A model generated the notes under the pieces. That model did no database searches and was not told the DNA's origin. It worked only from the letters and a program-made list of their open reading frames with translations. DNA of 64,000 nucleotides, taken from Devosia sp. FJ2-5-3. GTDB taxonomy: Bacteria; Pseudomonadota; Alphaproteobacteria; Rhizobiales; Devosiaceae. This document shows, piece after piece, positions 1 through 7,408 of this stretch. The DNA is taken from positions 2,700,501 to 2,764,500 of the forward strand of contig NZ_CP104007.1 in assembly GCF_029201545.1 (NCBI RefSeq), given 5' to 3'. The position numbers and the translations under genes were made by a program. Numbering within the stretch: position 1 is the first letter of the stretch; each line of letters starts with the position of its first letter.

Positions 1-4
1 AAGG

Positions 5-982
5 TTACCAGCGGATCAGCGATGCGCCCCAGGTGAAGCCGCCGCCCATGGCCTCGAGCATGACGAGGTCGCCTTGCTTGATGCGGCCATCCGCAGTCGC
101 CACGCTGAGTGCCAGGGGCACGGAGGCGGCGGAGGTATTGGCGTGGATATCGACAGTGACCACGACCTTTTCAGGCGGCAGGCCCAGCTTGGCCCCTGCC
201 CCGTCGATAATGCGGCGATTTGCCTGATGAGGGACGAACCAGTCGAGATCGCCAACCGTGTAGCCGGTCTTTTCGAGCGTGGAATAGACCACGTCGGTGA
301 TCTTGCCGACGGCGTGACGGAAGACTTCGGGGCCCTGCATATGGACGTGGCCGGTGGTGCCGGTGGTGGACGGACCACCATCGACATAGAGCTTGTCCCA
401 ATGGTGGCCATCGGAGCGGAGCGCAGAAGCCAGAACGCCGCGTTCGGGCTCGCCATCGGCAAGGTCGACTTTTTCGAGGATCATGGCGCCGGCGCCGTCG
501 CCGAACAGCACGCAGGTGGTGCGGTCGGTCCAGTCGAGCAGGCGCGAGAAAGTCTCGGCGCCGATGACGAGAGCCCGGGTGCCGAGGCCATTCTTGATGT
601 AGCTGTCGGCAGTCGCGACGGCGTAGACAAAGCCCGAGCACACGGCCTGGATGTCGAACGCCATGCCGTGGTGGATGCCCAGCTTCATCTGCACGAGGGT
701 TGCAGCGGCGGGGAAGGTGTAGTCGGGCGTCGTCGTGGCAACGATGATGAGGTCGATGTCATCAGGCGTCAGGCCCGCATTGGCGAGCGCGTTTTTGGCG
801 GCGGCGACGGCGAGATCAGAGGTGTACTCGCCTTCGGCAGCGATGTGCCGTTCCTTGATGCCGACGCGCTGCTGAATCCACTCGTCGGACGTATCGACCG
901 TCTTGGCGAGTTCTGCATTGGTCAGCACTTTTTGGGGCAGGTAGGCACCAACCCCGCGCACGATTGAACGAATCCTGGTCAC
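5..982 (-). CDS. fabH: 3-oxoacyl-ACP synthase III (KAS III)
   Basis: Condenses acetyl-CoA with malonyl-ACP to start fatty-acid synthesis. The 325-residue length is typical. The catalytic triad is visible: Cys115 in AVCSGF, His252 in VPHQAN and Asn282 in HANTSA. The GTG start overlaps the plsX stop by four bases (GTGA), so translation is probably coupled to PlsX, which supplies the same lipid pathway. The stop lies five bases from the window edge, so what follows is not visible; in relatives it is often an ihfA gene (general knowledge, not seen here). Confidence 0.97.
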   Translation of the reverse strand: MTRIRSIVRGVGAYLPQKVLTNAELAKTVDTSDEWIQQRVGIKERHIAAEGEYTSDLAVAAAKNALANAGLTPDDIDLIIVATTTPDYTFPAAATLVQMKLGIHHGMAFDIQAVCSGFVYAVATADSYIKNGLGTRALVIGAETFSRLLDWTDRTTCVLFGDGAGAMILEKVDLADGEPERGVLASALRSDGHHWDKLYVDGGPSTTGTTGHVHMQGPEVFRHAVGKITDVVYSTLEKTGYTVGDLDWFVPHQANRRIIDGAGAKLGLPPEKVVVTVDIHANTSAASVPLALSVATADGRIKQGDLVMLEAMGGGFTWGASLIRW

Positions 983-2049
983 GCCGACTTGGCCTCACTA
1001 TCGGAAGGCGATTTGGGCGCCTCCCTGTTGACGGGAAAGCGCTGCATGCTGTCGCCGATTTTCTCGATCAGACGGCTGCGCGCCATTTCATAGGAAAGGC
1101 CCAGGGCGCTCTTGTAACCAATCTCGTCGGTGCCGCCATGGGATTTGATGACGATGCCATTGAGGCCCATGAACACCCCGCCATTGACGGTGCGCGGGTC
1201 CATCTTGCGCTTGAGGGCATTGAGCGCCGAACTGGCGAAAAGAGCGCCCAGCTTGCTCATCCAATTGGCCATGAGAGCGCTGCGGAGATAGGACGCGACC
1301 TGCCGGGCCGTGCCCTCAGCGGTCTTGAGGGCGATATTTCCGACAAATCCTTCGGTGACGACGACATCTACCGTGCCCTTGCCGATATCATCCCCTTCGA
1401 CGAAGCCGTGATAGGTGAATCCCGATCCGCTGGCCTGCTGGAGGATCTTGCCGGCTTCCTTGATGTAGTCGAGCCCCTTCACTTCCTCGGTGCCGACATT
1501 GAGAAGGCCGACAGTGGGCGATTCCGAATCGAAGAGCGAACGCGCCAGGGCGGAGCCAAGAATGGCGTAGTCGACGAGCTGGCGAGCATCGGCACCGATG
1601 GTCGCGCCCATGTCGAGCACGATGATGTCGGTCCTCAGGGTCGGCCAGATGGCAGCAATGCCGGGCCGGGAAATGCCTTCCATGGGACGCAGGCAGAACG
1701 TGGCCATGGCCATCAGGGCGCCGGTATTGCCCCCAGAGATGGCCACATCGGCCTCGCCATCCTTGACCGCCTGAATGGCCATCCACATGGAGGACGTGCC
1801 CTTGCCCTTGCGGAGAGCCTGACTGGGCTTTTCGTCCATGGCGATGACCGTTTCGCAATGGCGAACGGTGGACGCGGCCTTGAGCCTGGGAAATTCTTCG
1901 AGAAGCGGGGTGATCTGCTCCTCGCGGCCATGAAAGATGAACCGGGCATTCTTGCGCTCGCGCAGAGCCAGATCGGCGCCATGGATGACGGCACGCGGGG
2001 CGTGATCGCCGCCCATGGCATCCACGGAAATCGTTATTGTATCGGTCAT
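979..2049 (-). CDS. plsX: Phosphate acyltransferase PlsX
   Basis: Makes acyl-phosphate from acyl-ACP for phosphatidic-acid synthesis at the membrane. The N-terminus carries the conserved [11 protein letters not shown] signature and the rest matches the family throughout ([20 protein letters not shown]). An in-frame start exists at 2091, but the ATG at 2049 puts the conserved motif in its usual place and gives 356 residues, the normal size; no strong ribosome site supports either. It overlaps fabH downstream. A 156-base gap separates it from the DUF177 gene upstream, so it may have its own promoter. Confidence 0.95.
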   Translation of the reverse strand: MTDTITISVDAMGGDHAPRAVIHGADLALRERKNARFIFHGREEQITPLLEEFPRLKAASTVRHCETVIAMDEKPSQALRKGKGTSSMWMAIQAVKDGEADVAISGGNTGALMAMATFCLRPMEGISRPGIAAIWPTLRTDIIVLDMGATIGADARQLVDYAILGSALARSLFDSESPTVGLLNVGTEEVKGLDYIKEAGKILQQASGSGFTYHGFVEGDDIGKGTVDVVVTEGFVGNIALKTAEGTARQVASYLRSALMANWMSKLGALFASSALNALKRKMDPRTVNGGVFMGLNGIVIKSHGGTDEIGYKSALGLSYEMARSRLIEKIGDSMQRFPVNREAPKSPSDSEAKSA

Positions 2050-2205
2050 TTCAGCCCGTGTTTCGGCCCGCTTGGGCAGGCATGCAAACATATCCCATCA
2101 CTGGGTGGGTGCAAGCCCCGACCCGATGGGAAGGAACACGACGATCCAAGATCGAACTGCATCCCTACGCGTTCGACCGCGCCGGACCGAAAGGGCCCGC
2201 TGCGA

Positions 2206-2757
2206 TCAGTCTTCGTCCTTTTTTTCGGCCTTCAACCGTGCAAGGGCGGCGAATGGCCCTTCTTCCCCGTCTTTTTCATCGAGACCGAGCGCGTCGAGGC
2301 TTTCACCTGATGCCCGCGGGTAAGGGTCGATCTCAAGGCCCAGTGTTTCAAGCAAAAGCGCGCTCAGATCAACTTCCGGACCATCGATATGGTCTGGAAA
2401 ATCGTCATCCTCGAGATCGATGAACACTTCCGAGCCTGGCGCCGGAGCGTCCTTCTGCCCACTGGCCGGGAGGAAGACGCGGTCGATTTCTGCAGCTATA
2501 TCCTGGAATACAGGCTCAAAAGTGACCACCGAGGGTTGCTCGATGCGCGCCTTGAGCCATCCCTGGGCCCGCAGGCCGCCCCGGAGGGGCACAATGGTCA
2601 GCTCGGCCTGGAAGCGCTCCACAGCCGTCACCTTCATGGCCTCGGCAATGGCCGCGCGGGTGGGCGCATCGGCATCGACGGAAAGCGAGCGACCGGCGGA
2701 GGGCAGCTTGTCGATACGGACGATGGCGTCGAAAATGGGTTCTGCCTTATGCGTCAT
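2206..2757 (-). CDS. DUF177 (YceD-like) protein
   Basis: A 183-residue protein of the DUF177/YceD family, thought in other bacteria to act in 23S rRNA accumulation; I know of no specific biochemical role in this order. The C-terminal half has the family hallmark VDLSALLLETLGLEIDPYPR, and the tail is rich in Asp, Glu and Lys. In many bacteria the gene is followed by rpmF; here it is followed by plsX, the usual arrangement in Rhizobiales. Its ATG overlaps the stop of the preceding chaperone gene (ATGA), so the two are probably co-translated. Confidence 0.85.
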   Translation of the reverse strand: MTHKAEPIFDAIVRIDKLPSAGRSLSVDADAPTRAAIAEAMKVTAVERFQAELTIVPLRGGLRAQGWLKARIEQPSVVTFEPVFQDIAAEIDRVFLPASGQKDAPAPGSEVFIDLEDDDFPDHIDGPEVDLSALLLETLGLEIDPYPRASGESLDALGLDEKDGEEGPFAALARLKAEKKDED

Positions 2758-3275
2758 GCGGCTTCTCCGAAAGTGATCGAGCCCTTGACGATGGAATCGG
2801 CCGATTGGGTATGAAGAAAGGCATCCTGGGCGGCGACGTATGTGGCCAGTGCCGCGGCATGCTCGGATGCCTCGCCTTCGTAAATATTGCGCGCCAGGAC
2901 ACCCGCAAGGGCCTCGGAATCGTTGCGATCGAGAGCCTCATTCATGGCGGCGAGCAGCCCGAAAAAGATGTTACCCATCTTCTGGATCTTCTTCGGAACG
3001 CCCAGATCGGTGACGCCCATTTCGCGCAGGGAGCGGTCCATATCCTTGAAGAAAAGATCGAACACGGCCTGGCTGAAATCCTTGGTCGTCTCGGCGCGCA
3101 GGCGCCGGAACAACAGGGCCATGTGCACGCTGATCATGTCGAACCGGCCGGTAACCGTATCCGGCACGCCCAATTGGGCATAGAATTGCGGCTGTCGGGA
3201 TTGCGCCACAATGGCCCGATAGACGGCATAAACGGCGTCAGTTGCTGTGTTCTTGCGGAACAACGACAGGATCAT
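2754..3275 (-). CDS. Ubiquinol-cytochrome c chaperone (CBP3/UQCC1 family)
   Basis: Small helical protein resembling Cbp3/UQCC1, the chaperone that helps cytochrome b assemble into the bc1 complex in mitochondria; the bacterial counterparts are assigned by similarity. Family features include YRAIVAQSRQPQFYAQLGVPDT near the N-terminus and the segment around DMISVHMALLFRRL. The ATG at 3275 begins MILSLFRKN and gives 173 residues; a longer in-frame start at 3311 adds only a poorly conserved extension. The gene is divergent from bamE with about 160 bases between them and overlaps the DUF177 gene downstream. Confidence 0.82.
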   Translation of the reverse strand: MILSLFRKNTATDAVYAVYRAIVAQSRQPQFYAQLGVPDTVTGRFDMISVHMALLFRRLRAETTKDFSQAVFDLFFKDMDRSLREMGVTDLGVPKKIQKMGNIFFGLLAAMNEALDRNDSEALAGVLARNIYEGEASEHAAALATYVAAQDAFLHTQSADSIVKGSITFGEAA

Positions 3276-3438
3276 GGGATTGCGCTCAGCCTCGGGATCG
3301 GTCAAACACATGATTAGCGCGCCGGGCTGCTTGCCAGCTTGCCAGATCAGGGTGTTGACAGCTACACATTCCGGCGGTCATTGGGCACGCGCCTTGTTGT
3401 CACGCCTATAGTCGAGAGCCATCGGGAAAGTCAAATTC

Positions 3439-3888
3439 ATGCTCCTGCGTATTGCCTCCGCTCCTATCGCACCGATCGCGGCAGCAGCCGTCATGGCACT
3501 CGCCCTTGTCGCCTGCACCAGCAGCACGTCGGTTGTTACCAGCCGCACGCAGGGCTACGAGATTTCCGACTCGGCCATGCAGCAGATCCGCGTCGGCCAG
3601 AGCCAGGACCTGGTTCGCGTCGTGCTGGGATCGCCACAGTCCACCAATTCCTTCGGCGACCAGAGCGCCTGGTATTATGTCGAGACCAAGGTGCAGCAGA
3701 CTGCATTTGGCCTGTCGATGGTCCAGGAACGCACCGTTCTCGCCGTGTATTTCGACAAGAACAAGCGCGTTTCGGACAAGGCCGTCTACGGCCTGACCGA
3801 TGGCAAGGTGGTGACCATCGAGCAACGCCGCACCCAGTCCTTCGGCGAAGACCGCACCTTCATCGACTCGATCCTGCAGTCGTTCTGA
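3439..3888 (+). CDS. bamE: Outer membrane assembly lipoprotein BamE (SmpA/OmlA)
   Basis: Accessory lipoprotein of the beta-barrel assembly machine. The N-terminus is a lipoprotein signal with a lipobox at LVAC (Cys about residue 30), followed by the BamE fold with the segment QQIRVGQSQDLVRVVLGSPQ and a WYYVETK strand. The length of 149 residues fits alphaproteobacterial BamE. It is transcribed away from the chaperone/DUF177/plsX/fabH group and is followed by a strong terminator. The start codon has only a weak ribosome site, so the exact first Met is less certain than the family. Confidence 0.92.
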   Translation: MLLRIASAPIAPIAAAAVMALALVACTSSTSVVTSRTQGYEISDSAMQQIRVGQSQDLVRVVLGSPQSTNSFGDQSAWYYVETKVQQTAFGLSMVQERTVLAVYFDKNKRVSDKAVYGLTDGKVVTIEQRRTQSFGEDRTFIDSILQSF

Positions 3889-3915
3889 TCGGTCTTACGT
3901 ATTTTTAGATTTTGG

Positions 3916-3943
3916 AAGCCCCGGTTCACCGGGGCTTTTTTTT
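3916..3943 (+). terminator. Rho-independent terminator of bamE
   Basis: GC-rich hairpin (AAGCCCCGG, short loop, CCGGGGCTT) followed directly by eight T residues, 28 bases after the bamE stop. A textbook intrinsic terminator on the plus strand. Confidence 0.93.
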
Positions 3944-3965
3944 GTTGGGATTTTTCTGAGCACGG

Positions 3966-4045
3966 AGGTCACCCCCTCCGAGCGACGCTACGGCCAACGG
4001 GCCTAGCTTTGCTTGCCTCCCCCTTCGGAGGGGGAGGTGAAGGGG
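3966..4045. repeat. Possible REP-like palindromic element
   Basis: Contains a perfect 9-bp stem at 4016-4024 and 4029-4037 (CCTCCCCCT / AGGGGGAGG) with a TCGG loop, next to other C- and G-rich tracts (ACCCCCTCCG, GAAGGGGG) that can pair over a longer distance. It sits between two converging terminators and has no coding potential. The look is that of a dispersed palindromic repeat, but no second full copy was found in this window. Confidence 0.4.
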
Positions 4046-4071
4046 GCAGTGCTGGCCCAGCGCGCTGCCCC

Positions 4072-4102
4072 AAAAACAAAAATCCCCGCGCTGGGCGGGG
4101 AT
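4072..4102 (-). terminator. Rho-independent terminator of the glyA-nrdR-ribH-nusB group
   Basis: Stem ATCCCCGC (4082-4089) with GCGGGGAT (4095-4102) and a five-base loop. On the minus strand it is followed by a run of T residues interrupted by one G. It lies just after the nusB stop. Confidence 0.88.
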
Positions 4103-4128
4103 TGTAGGCCTGGTGCGGGAGGCTTGGC

Positions 4129-4611
4129 TCAGAGTTCGGCGCCGGCAGCGCGGGCGATGGTGTCGAGGGCGGCGTTGACGAGGCCGGAGGCGTCGTCTTC
4201 GTAAAAGGCCCGGGCGACATCGACATATTCGGTGATGACCACCTTGGCGGGGATATCCTTGCGGCGCAGCAGCTCGAAGGCGGCGGCGCGCAAAATGGCG
4301 CGCAGGGTGGCATCGACGCGCTCCATCGGCCAGCCGTCAGCCAGCGCCTGATCGACAGCAGGGTCGATTTCGAGCTGGTGCTTGGCTACGCCCCGGACGA
4401 TCTGACGGAAGAAGTCGGCGTCGGCGGGCAGATATTGCTCACCCTCGATCTCACGGCCGAGATGGAAGGCGCCGAACTGGGCGAGCGTATCTTCCAGTGT
4501 CTGACGGCCCACATCCATCTGATAGAGAGCCTGCACCGCAGCGAGGCGAGCGGCGCCCCGCTGATTGGCTGGCCGATGGACCTGTGAGTCTCGTTTGGGA
4601 ATATCTGTCAT
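4129..4611 (-). CDS. nusB: Transcription antitermination factor NusB
   Basis: RNA-binding protein that with NusE (ribosomal S10) forms the antitermination complex on rRNA operons. The N-terminal half carries RGAARLAAVQALYQMDVG, the typical NusB opening, and the helical C-terminal part has DATLRAILRAAAFELL. At 160 residues it is of normal size. Its ATG directly abuts the ribH stop with no spacer, so the two are almost certainly co-translated, an arrangement common in proteobacteria. Confidence 0.95.
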   Translation of the reverse strand: MTDIPKRDSQVHRPANQRGAARLAAVQALYQMDVGRQTLEDTLAQFGAFHLGREIEGEQYLPADADFFRQIVRGVAKHQLEIDPAVDQALADGWPMERVDATLRAILRAAAFELLRRKDIPAKVVITEYVDVARAFYEDDASGLVNAALDTIARAAGAEL

Positions 4612-5085
4612 TTATGCGTTCAACTTTGCCTTAAGCGCGGCCAGGGCCAATGCGGCACGAGCGGCATCGCCGCCCCGGTCCTGCTCATTCTTGCGGGCGC
4701 GGATCCAGGCCTGCGCTTCATTCTCGACGGTCAGGATGCCGATGCCCAACGGAAGGGCATCGACGACTGCCAGTTCGGCCAAGGCACGGATGCTCTCGCC
4801 GGCCACAGCCTCGTAGTGATTGGTATGGCCGCGCATAACGCAGCCAAGGGCGATAAACCCGTCATAGTCGCCAGCCTCGAGCGCCATTGCGATGGCGACA
4901 GGCACTTCCATGGCACTGGGTACGCCGATGACCTCGTGCGTCGCACCGGCGGCCTCAAGGGCAGCAACGGCGCCGCCGCGCATCTCATCGGCAATGCCGG
5001 GATAGGAGCGCCCTTCCACGATGAGGAAGTGCTGTCCGGCCGCCGAATTGGCTTCAATAGGGAAGCGCTCGCCGTAGGAGTCCAT
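4612..5085 (-). CDS. ribH: 6,7-dimethyl-8-ribityllumazine synthase
   Basis: Penultimate enzyme of riboflavin synthesis, joining the pyrimidine product of RibD with dihydroxybutanone phosphate. Recognised from IVEGRSYPGIAD, the phosphate/substrate loop GVPSAMEVPVA and the active-site segment GCVMRGHTNHYE with its conserved His. Length 157 residues. It abuts nusB downstream and follows nrdR by 99 bases. The other rib genes are not in this window. Confidence 0.95.
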   Translation of the reverse strand: MDSYGERFPIEANSAAGQHFLIVEGRSYPGIADEMRGGAVAALEAAGATHEVIGVPSAMEVPVAIAMALEAGDYDGFIALGCVMRGHTNHYEAVAGESIRALAELAVVDALPLGIGILTVENEAQAWIRARKNEQDRGGDAARAALALAALKAKLNA

Positions 5086-5184
5086 GACTCGAAACCCTTG
5101 TGTTCCGCGCGCCCCGCCAAATCGGAGCGCACGAGCTAGTCCATTCCCTTAATCCGGCCTGACGGGGTCTGCAACAGGGACCGG

Positions 5185-5664
5185 TCAATCCTCGTCCGGG
5201 AATGACGGGGTCACGCCCTCGGCCAGTTCAGCCAGGAAGTCGCGGAAATCGTCGGCAGAAGAGAAATTCTTGTACACGGAGGCAAAGCGGACAAAGGCCA
5301 CATCGTCGAGGCCCTTGAGCCCCTCCATCACGTATTCGCCGATCTGGTCGGAGGTGATTTCGACGTCGCCGAGGCTTTCGAGCTGGCGGACAATGCCCGA
5401 AATCATCCGCTCGGCGCGCTCGGGATCGACGGCGCGCTTGCGCAGCGCGGTATAGACCGAGCGGGAGAGCTTTTCGCGGTCGAAGGGGACCTTGCGGCCG
5501 CTCTTCTTGACCACGGTGAGGTCGCGCAGCTGCACACGTTCGAACGTGGTGAAGCGGCCGCCGCAGGCATTGCACACGCGGCGGCGGCGGATAGCGCCCG
5601 AATCTTCGGTCGGGCGGCTATCCTTCACCTGGGTGTCGTCGTTGCCACAATAGGGGCAGCGCAT
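5185..5664 (-). CDS. nrdR: Ribonucleotide reductase regulator NrdR
   Basis: Zinc-ribbon plus ATP-cone repressor of ribonucleotide reductase genes. The N-terminal ribbon is intact (MRCPYCG and VCNACGGRF, two CxxC pairs) and the ATP-cone follows from about residue 46 ([16 protein letters not shown]). Length 159 residues, typical. It begins 9 bases after the glyA stop, so it is in the same transcript and would be affected by the ZTP riboswitch upstream of glyA. Confidence 0.96.
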   Translation of the reverse strand: MRCPYCGNDDTQVKDSRPTEDSGAIRRRRVCNACGGRFTTFERVQLRDLTVVKKSGRKVPFDREKLSRSVYTALRKRAVDPERAERMISGIVRQLESLGDVEITSDQIGEYVMEGLKGLDDVAFVRFASVYKNFSSADDFRDFLAELAEGVTPSFPDED

Positions 5665-5673
5665 GGGTAACCC

Positions 5674-6975
5674 TTAGTTGGCGTAGATTGGGAAGCGGGC
5701 GGTGAGGGCCTTGACCTTCTCACGCACGGCCGCTTCGACGGATGAATTGTTGTCTTCGCCGTTGGTCTTGAGGCCGTCGAGCACTTCGATGATGAGCTCG
5801 CCAACTTCGCGGAACTCTTCGGTGCCGAAACCACGGGTGGTGCCGGCCGGCGTCCCGAGACGAATGCCCGAGGTGATCGCAGGCTTTTCCGGATCGAACG
5901 GGACGGCGTTCTTGTTGCAGGTGATGAAGGCGCGACCGAGGGCCGCCTCGGTGGCCTTGCCTGTGAGCCCCTTGGGACGCAGGTCCACCAGCATCAGATG
6001 GTTGTCGGTACCGCCCGAGACGATATCCACCCCACCCTTTACGAGGGTTTCGGCCAGGATCTGGGCGTTGGCAACGACCTGAGCGGCGTATTGCTTGAAC
6101 TCGGGCTGCAGCGCTTCCTTGAAGGCAACGGCCTTTGCGGCGATCACATGCATCAGCGGGCCGCCCTGGATGCCCGGGAAAATGGCCGAGTTGATCTTCT
6201 TGGCGATCGCCTCGTCATTGGTCAGGATCAGGCCGCCGCGCGGGCCACGAAGGGTCTTGTGCGTGGTGGTGGTAGCGACATGGGCATGCGGGAACGGGCT
6301 GGGGTACTGACCGCCAGCGACGAGACCGGCAACGTGAGCCATGTCGACGAAGAGGATGGCGCCGACTTCATCGGCGATGGCGCGGAACTCGGCCCAGTCC
6401 ATGACCCGCGAATAGGCCGAGAAGCCTGCCACGATCATCTTGGGGCTGTGCTCGCGGGCGAGCTGGCGGACCTGGTCCATGTCGACGCGGCCGTCCTGCT
6501 TGCGCAGACCGTACTGGATGGCATTGAACCACTTGCCGGACTGGTTAGGCTTGGCGCCGTGGGTCAGGTGGCCACCGGCGTCGAGCGACATGCCGAGGAT
6601 GGTGTCGCCGGGCTGGACCAGCGCCTGATAGACGCCCTGGTTGGCCTGGGAGCCGGAATTGGGCTGAACATTGGCGAACTCGACGCCGAAGAGCTGCTTG
6701 GCGCGCTCGATGGCGAGGCTTTCGGCAATGTCGACGAACTCGCAGCCGCCGTAGTAGCGCTTTCCCGGATAGCCTTCGGCATATTTGTTGGTCATGACCG
6801 ACCCCTGCGCCTCAAGGACGGCGCGGGAGACGATGTTTTCCGAGGCGATCAGCTCGATTTCGTGCTGCTGACGACCGAGCTCCTGACCGATGGCGCCGGC
6901 GATCTCGGGATCGGTCTCGGCCAGCGTATTGGAAAAGAAATTCGGAAACAGCGGAAGTGAGTTTGCAGCACTCAT
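5674..6975 (-). CDS. glyA: Serine hydroxymethyltransferase
   Basis: PLP enzyme interconverting serine and glycine while charging tetrahydrofolate with a one-carbon unit needed for purines and thymidylate. The PLP lysine is K240 in [11 protein letters not shown], and SENIVSRAV and [10 protein letters not shown] are present. Length 433 residues. The ATG at 6975 overlaps the stop of a 34-codon upstream ORF and lies about 126 bases downstream of a ZTP aptamer, in keeping with the one-carbon role, since ZTP accumulates when formyl-folate is short. Confidence 0.97.
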   Translation of the reverse strand: MSAANSLPLFPNFFSNTLAETDPEIAGAIGQELGRQQHEIELIASENIVSRAVLEAQGSVMTNKYAEGYPGKRYYGGCEFVDIAESLAIERAKQLFGVEFANVQPNSGSQANQGVYQALVQPGDTILGMSLDAGGHLTHGAKPNQSGKWFNAIQYGLRKQDGRVDMDQVRQLAREHSPKMIVAGFSAYSRVMDWAEFRAIADEVGAILFVDMAHVAGLVAGGQYPSPFPHAHVATTTTHKTLRGPRGGLILTNDEAIAKKINSAIFPGIQGGPLMHVIAAKAVAFKEALQPEFKQYAAQVVANAQILAETLVKGGVDIVSGGTDNHLMLVDLRPKGLTGKATEAALGRAFITCNKNAVPFDPEKPAITSGIRLGTPAGTTRGFGTEEFREVGELIIEVLDGLKTNGEDNNSSVEAAVREKVKALTARFPIYAN

Positions 6976-7076
6976 GAGAAGAAAACCTCGGACAAGAGGA
7001 TACGGACGGGCGTGGCGGCGGTGTTATCACGACGGTGGGCGCGATTCCAAGGCCGGGTTAAGTCAGTAAGAATCAT
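6972..7076 (-). CDS. Candidate 34-codon leader ORF coupled to glyA
   Basis: Directly seen: an ATG at 7076 preceded by GGGGAG four bases upstream opens a 34-codon frame beginning [10 protein letters not shown] and ending TGA at 6972-6974. The stop overlaps the glyA start as ATGA. It starts about 25 bases after the ZTP aptamer, so its ribosome site is the first one the riboswitch could control. There is no run of Gly, Ser or other telling codons, so a classic attenuation peptide is unlikely. Whether it is translated is unproven; the peptide resembles nothing I know. Confidence 0.4.
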   Translation of the reverse strand: MILTDLTRPWNRAHRRDNTAATPVRILLSEVFFS

Positions 7077-7101
7077 AGGGCTCCCCTGATTGACGGATGG
7101 A

Positions 7102-7178
7102 TGCCCAGGCGAGCGGCTCTCTCAGGTTCGCGTTCCCCGATGGTTACCCATCTCATCTCGCCAGTCGCGCGAACGCCT
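7102..7178 (-). promoter_or_regulatory. ZTP (pfl) riboswitch aptamer upstream of glyA
   Basis: On the minus strand the conserved pfl-motif blocks occur in order: GCGACTGGCGA, then ATGGGTAACCAT closing a hairpin, then CGGGGAACGCG, a variable linker, and CCGCTCGCCTGGGCA. The first stem pairs GCGTTCGCG with CGCGAAC-type bases as in the family. ZTP/ZMP riboswitches are established regulators of glyA and purine genes. No run of T follows the aptamer, so control is more likely on translation than by an intrinsic terminator. The remaining bases up to 7408 show nothing further that I recognise. Confidence 0.9.
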
Positions 7179-7408
7179 CCTTATGGCCCAGAACCGGCGG
7201 AAGGAAAAGAGGGAACCTATGTCGCAGGCTGGCGCGTGCCTGGGGTCCAGCCGGGGAATGCCCCTGCGCGGCTAAATTTTGGTGGCGGGCCCCCAGTTTC
7301 GCCATGCACGGGGCGCAATAGCCGATAGTTACATCCGTGTGCCGCCTTGCGATCGGCTCGGTACTGCCTAGATAGCAAGTATCCTTTCGTAACCACAGAG
7401 ACCATGCC

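Noticed and set aside
964..2310. 448-codon plus-strand frame opposite plsX
   Set aside because: plsX is a certain gene on the minus strand; the plus-strand product resembles nothing.
3345..3415. TTGACA at 3355-3360 and TATAGT at 3407-3412 as a bamE promoter
   Set aside because: Neither has a good partner at a proper distance, so no promoter is called.
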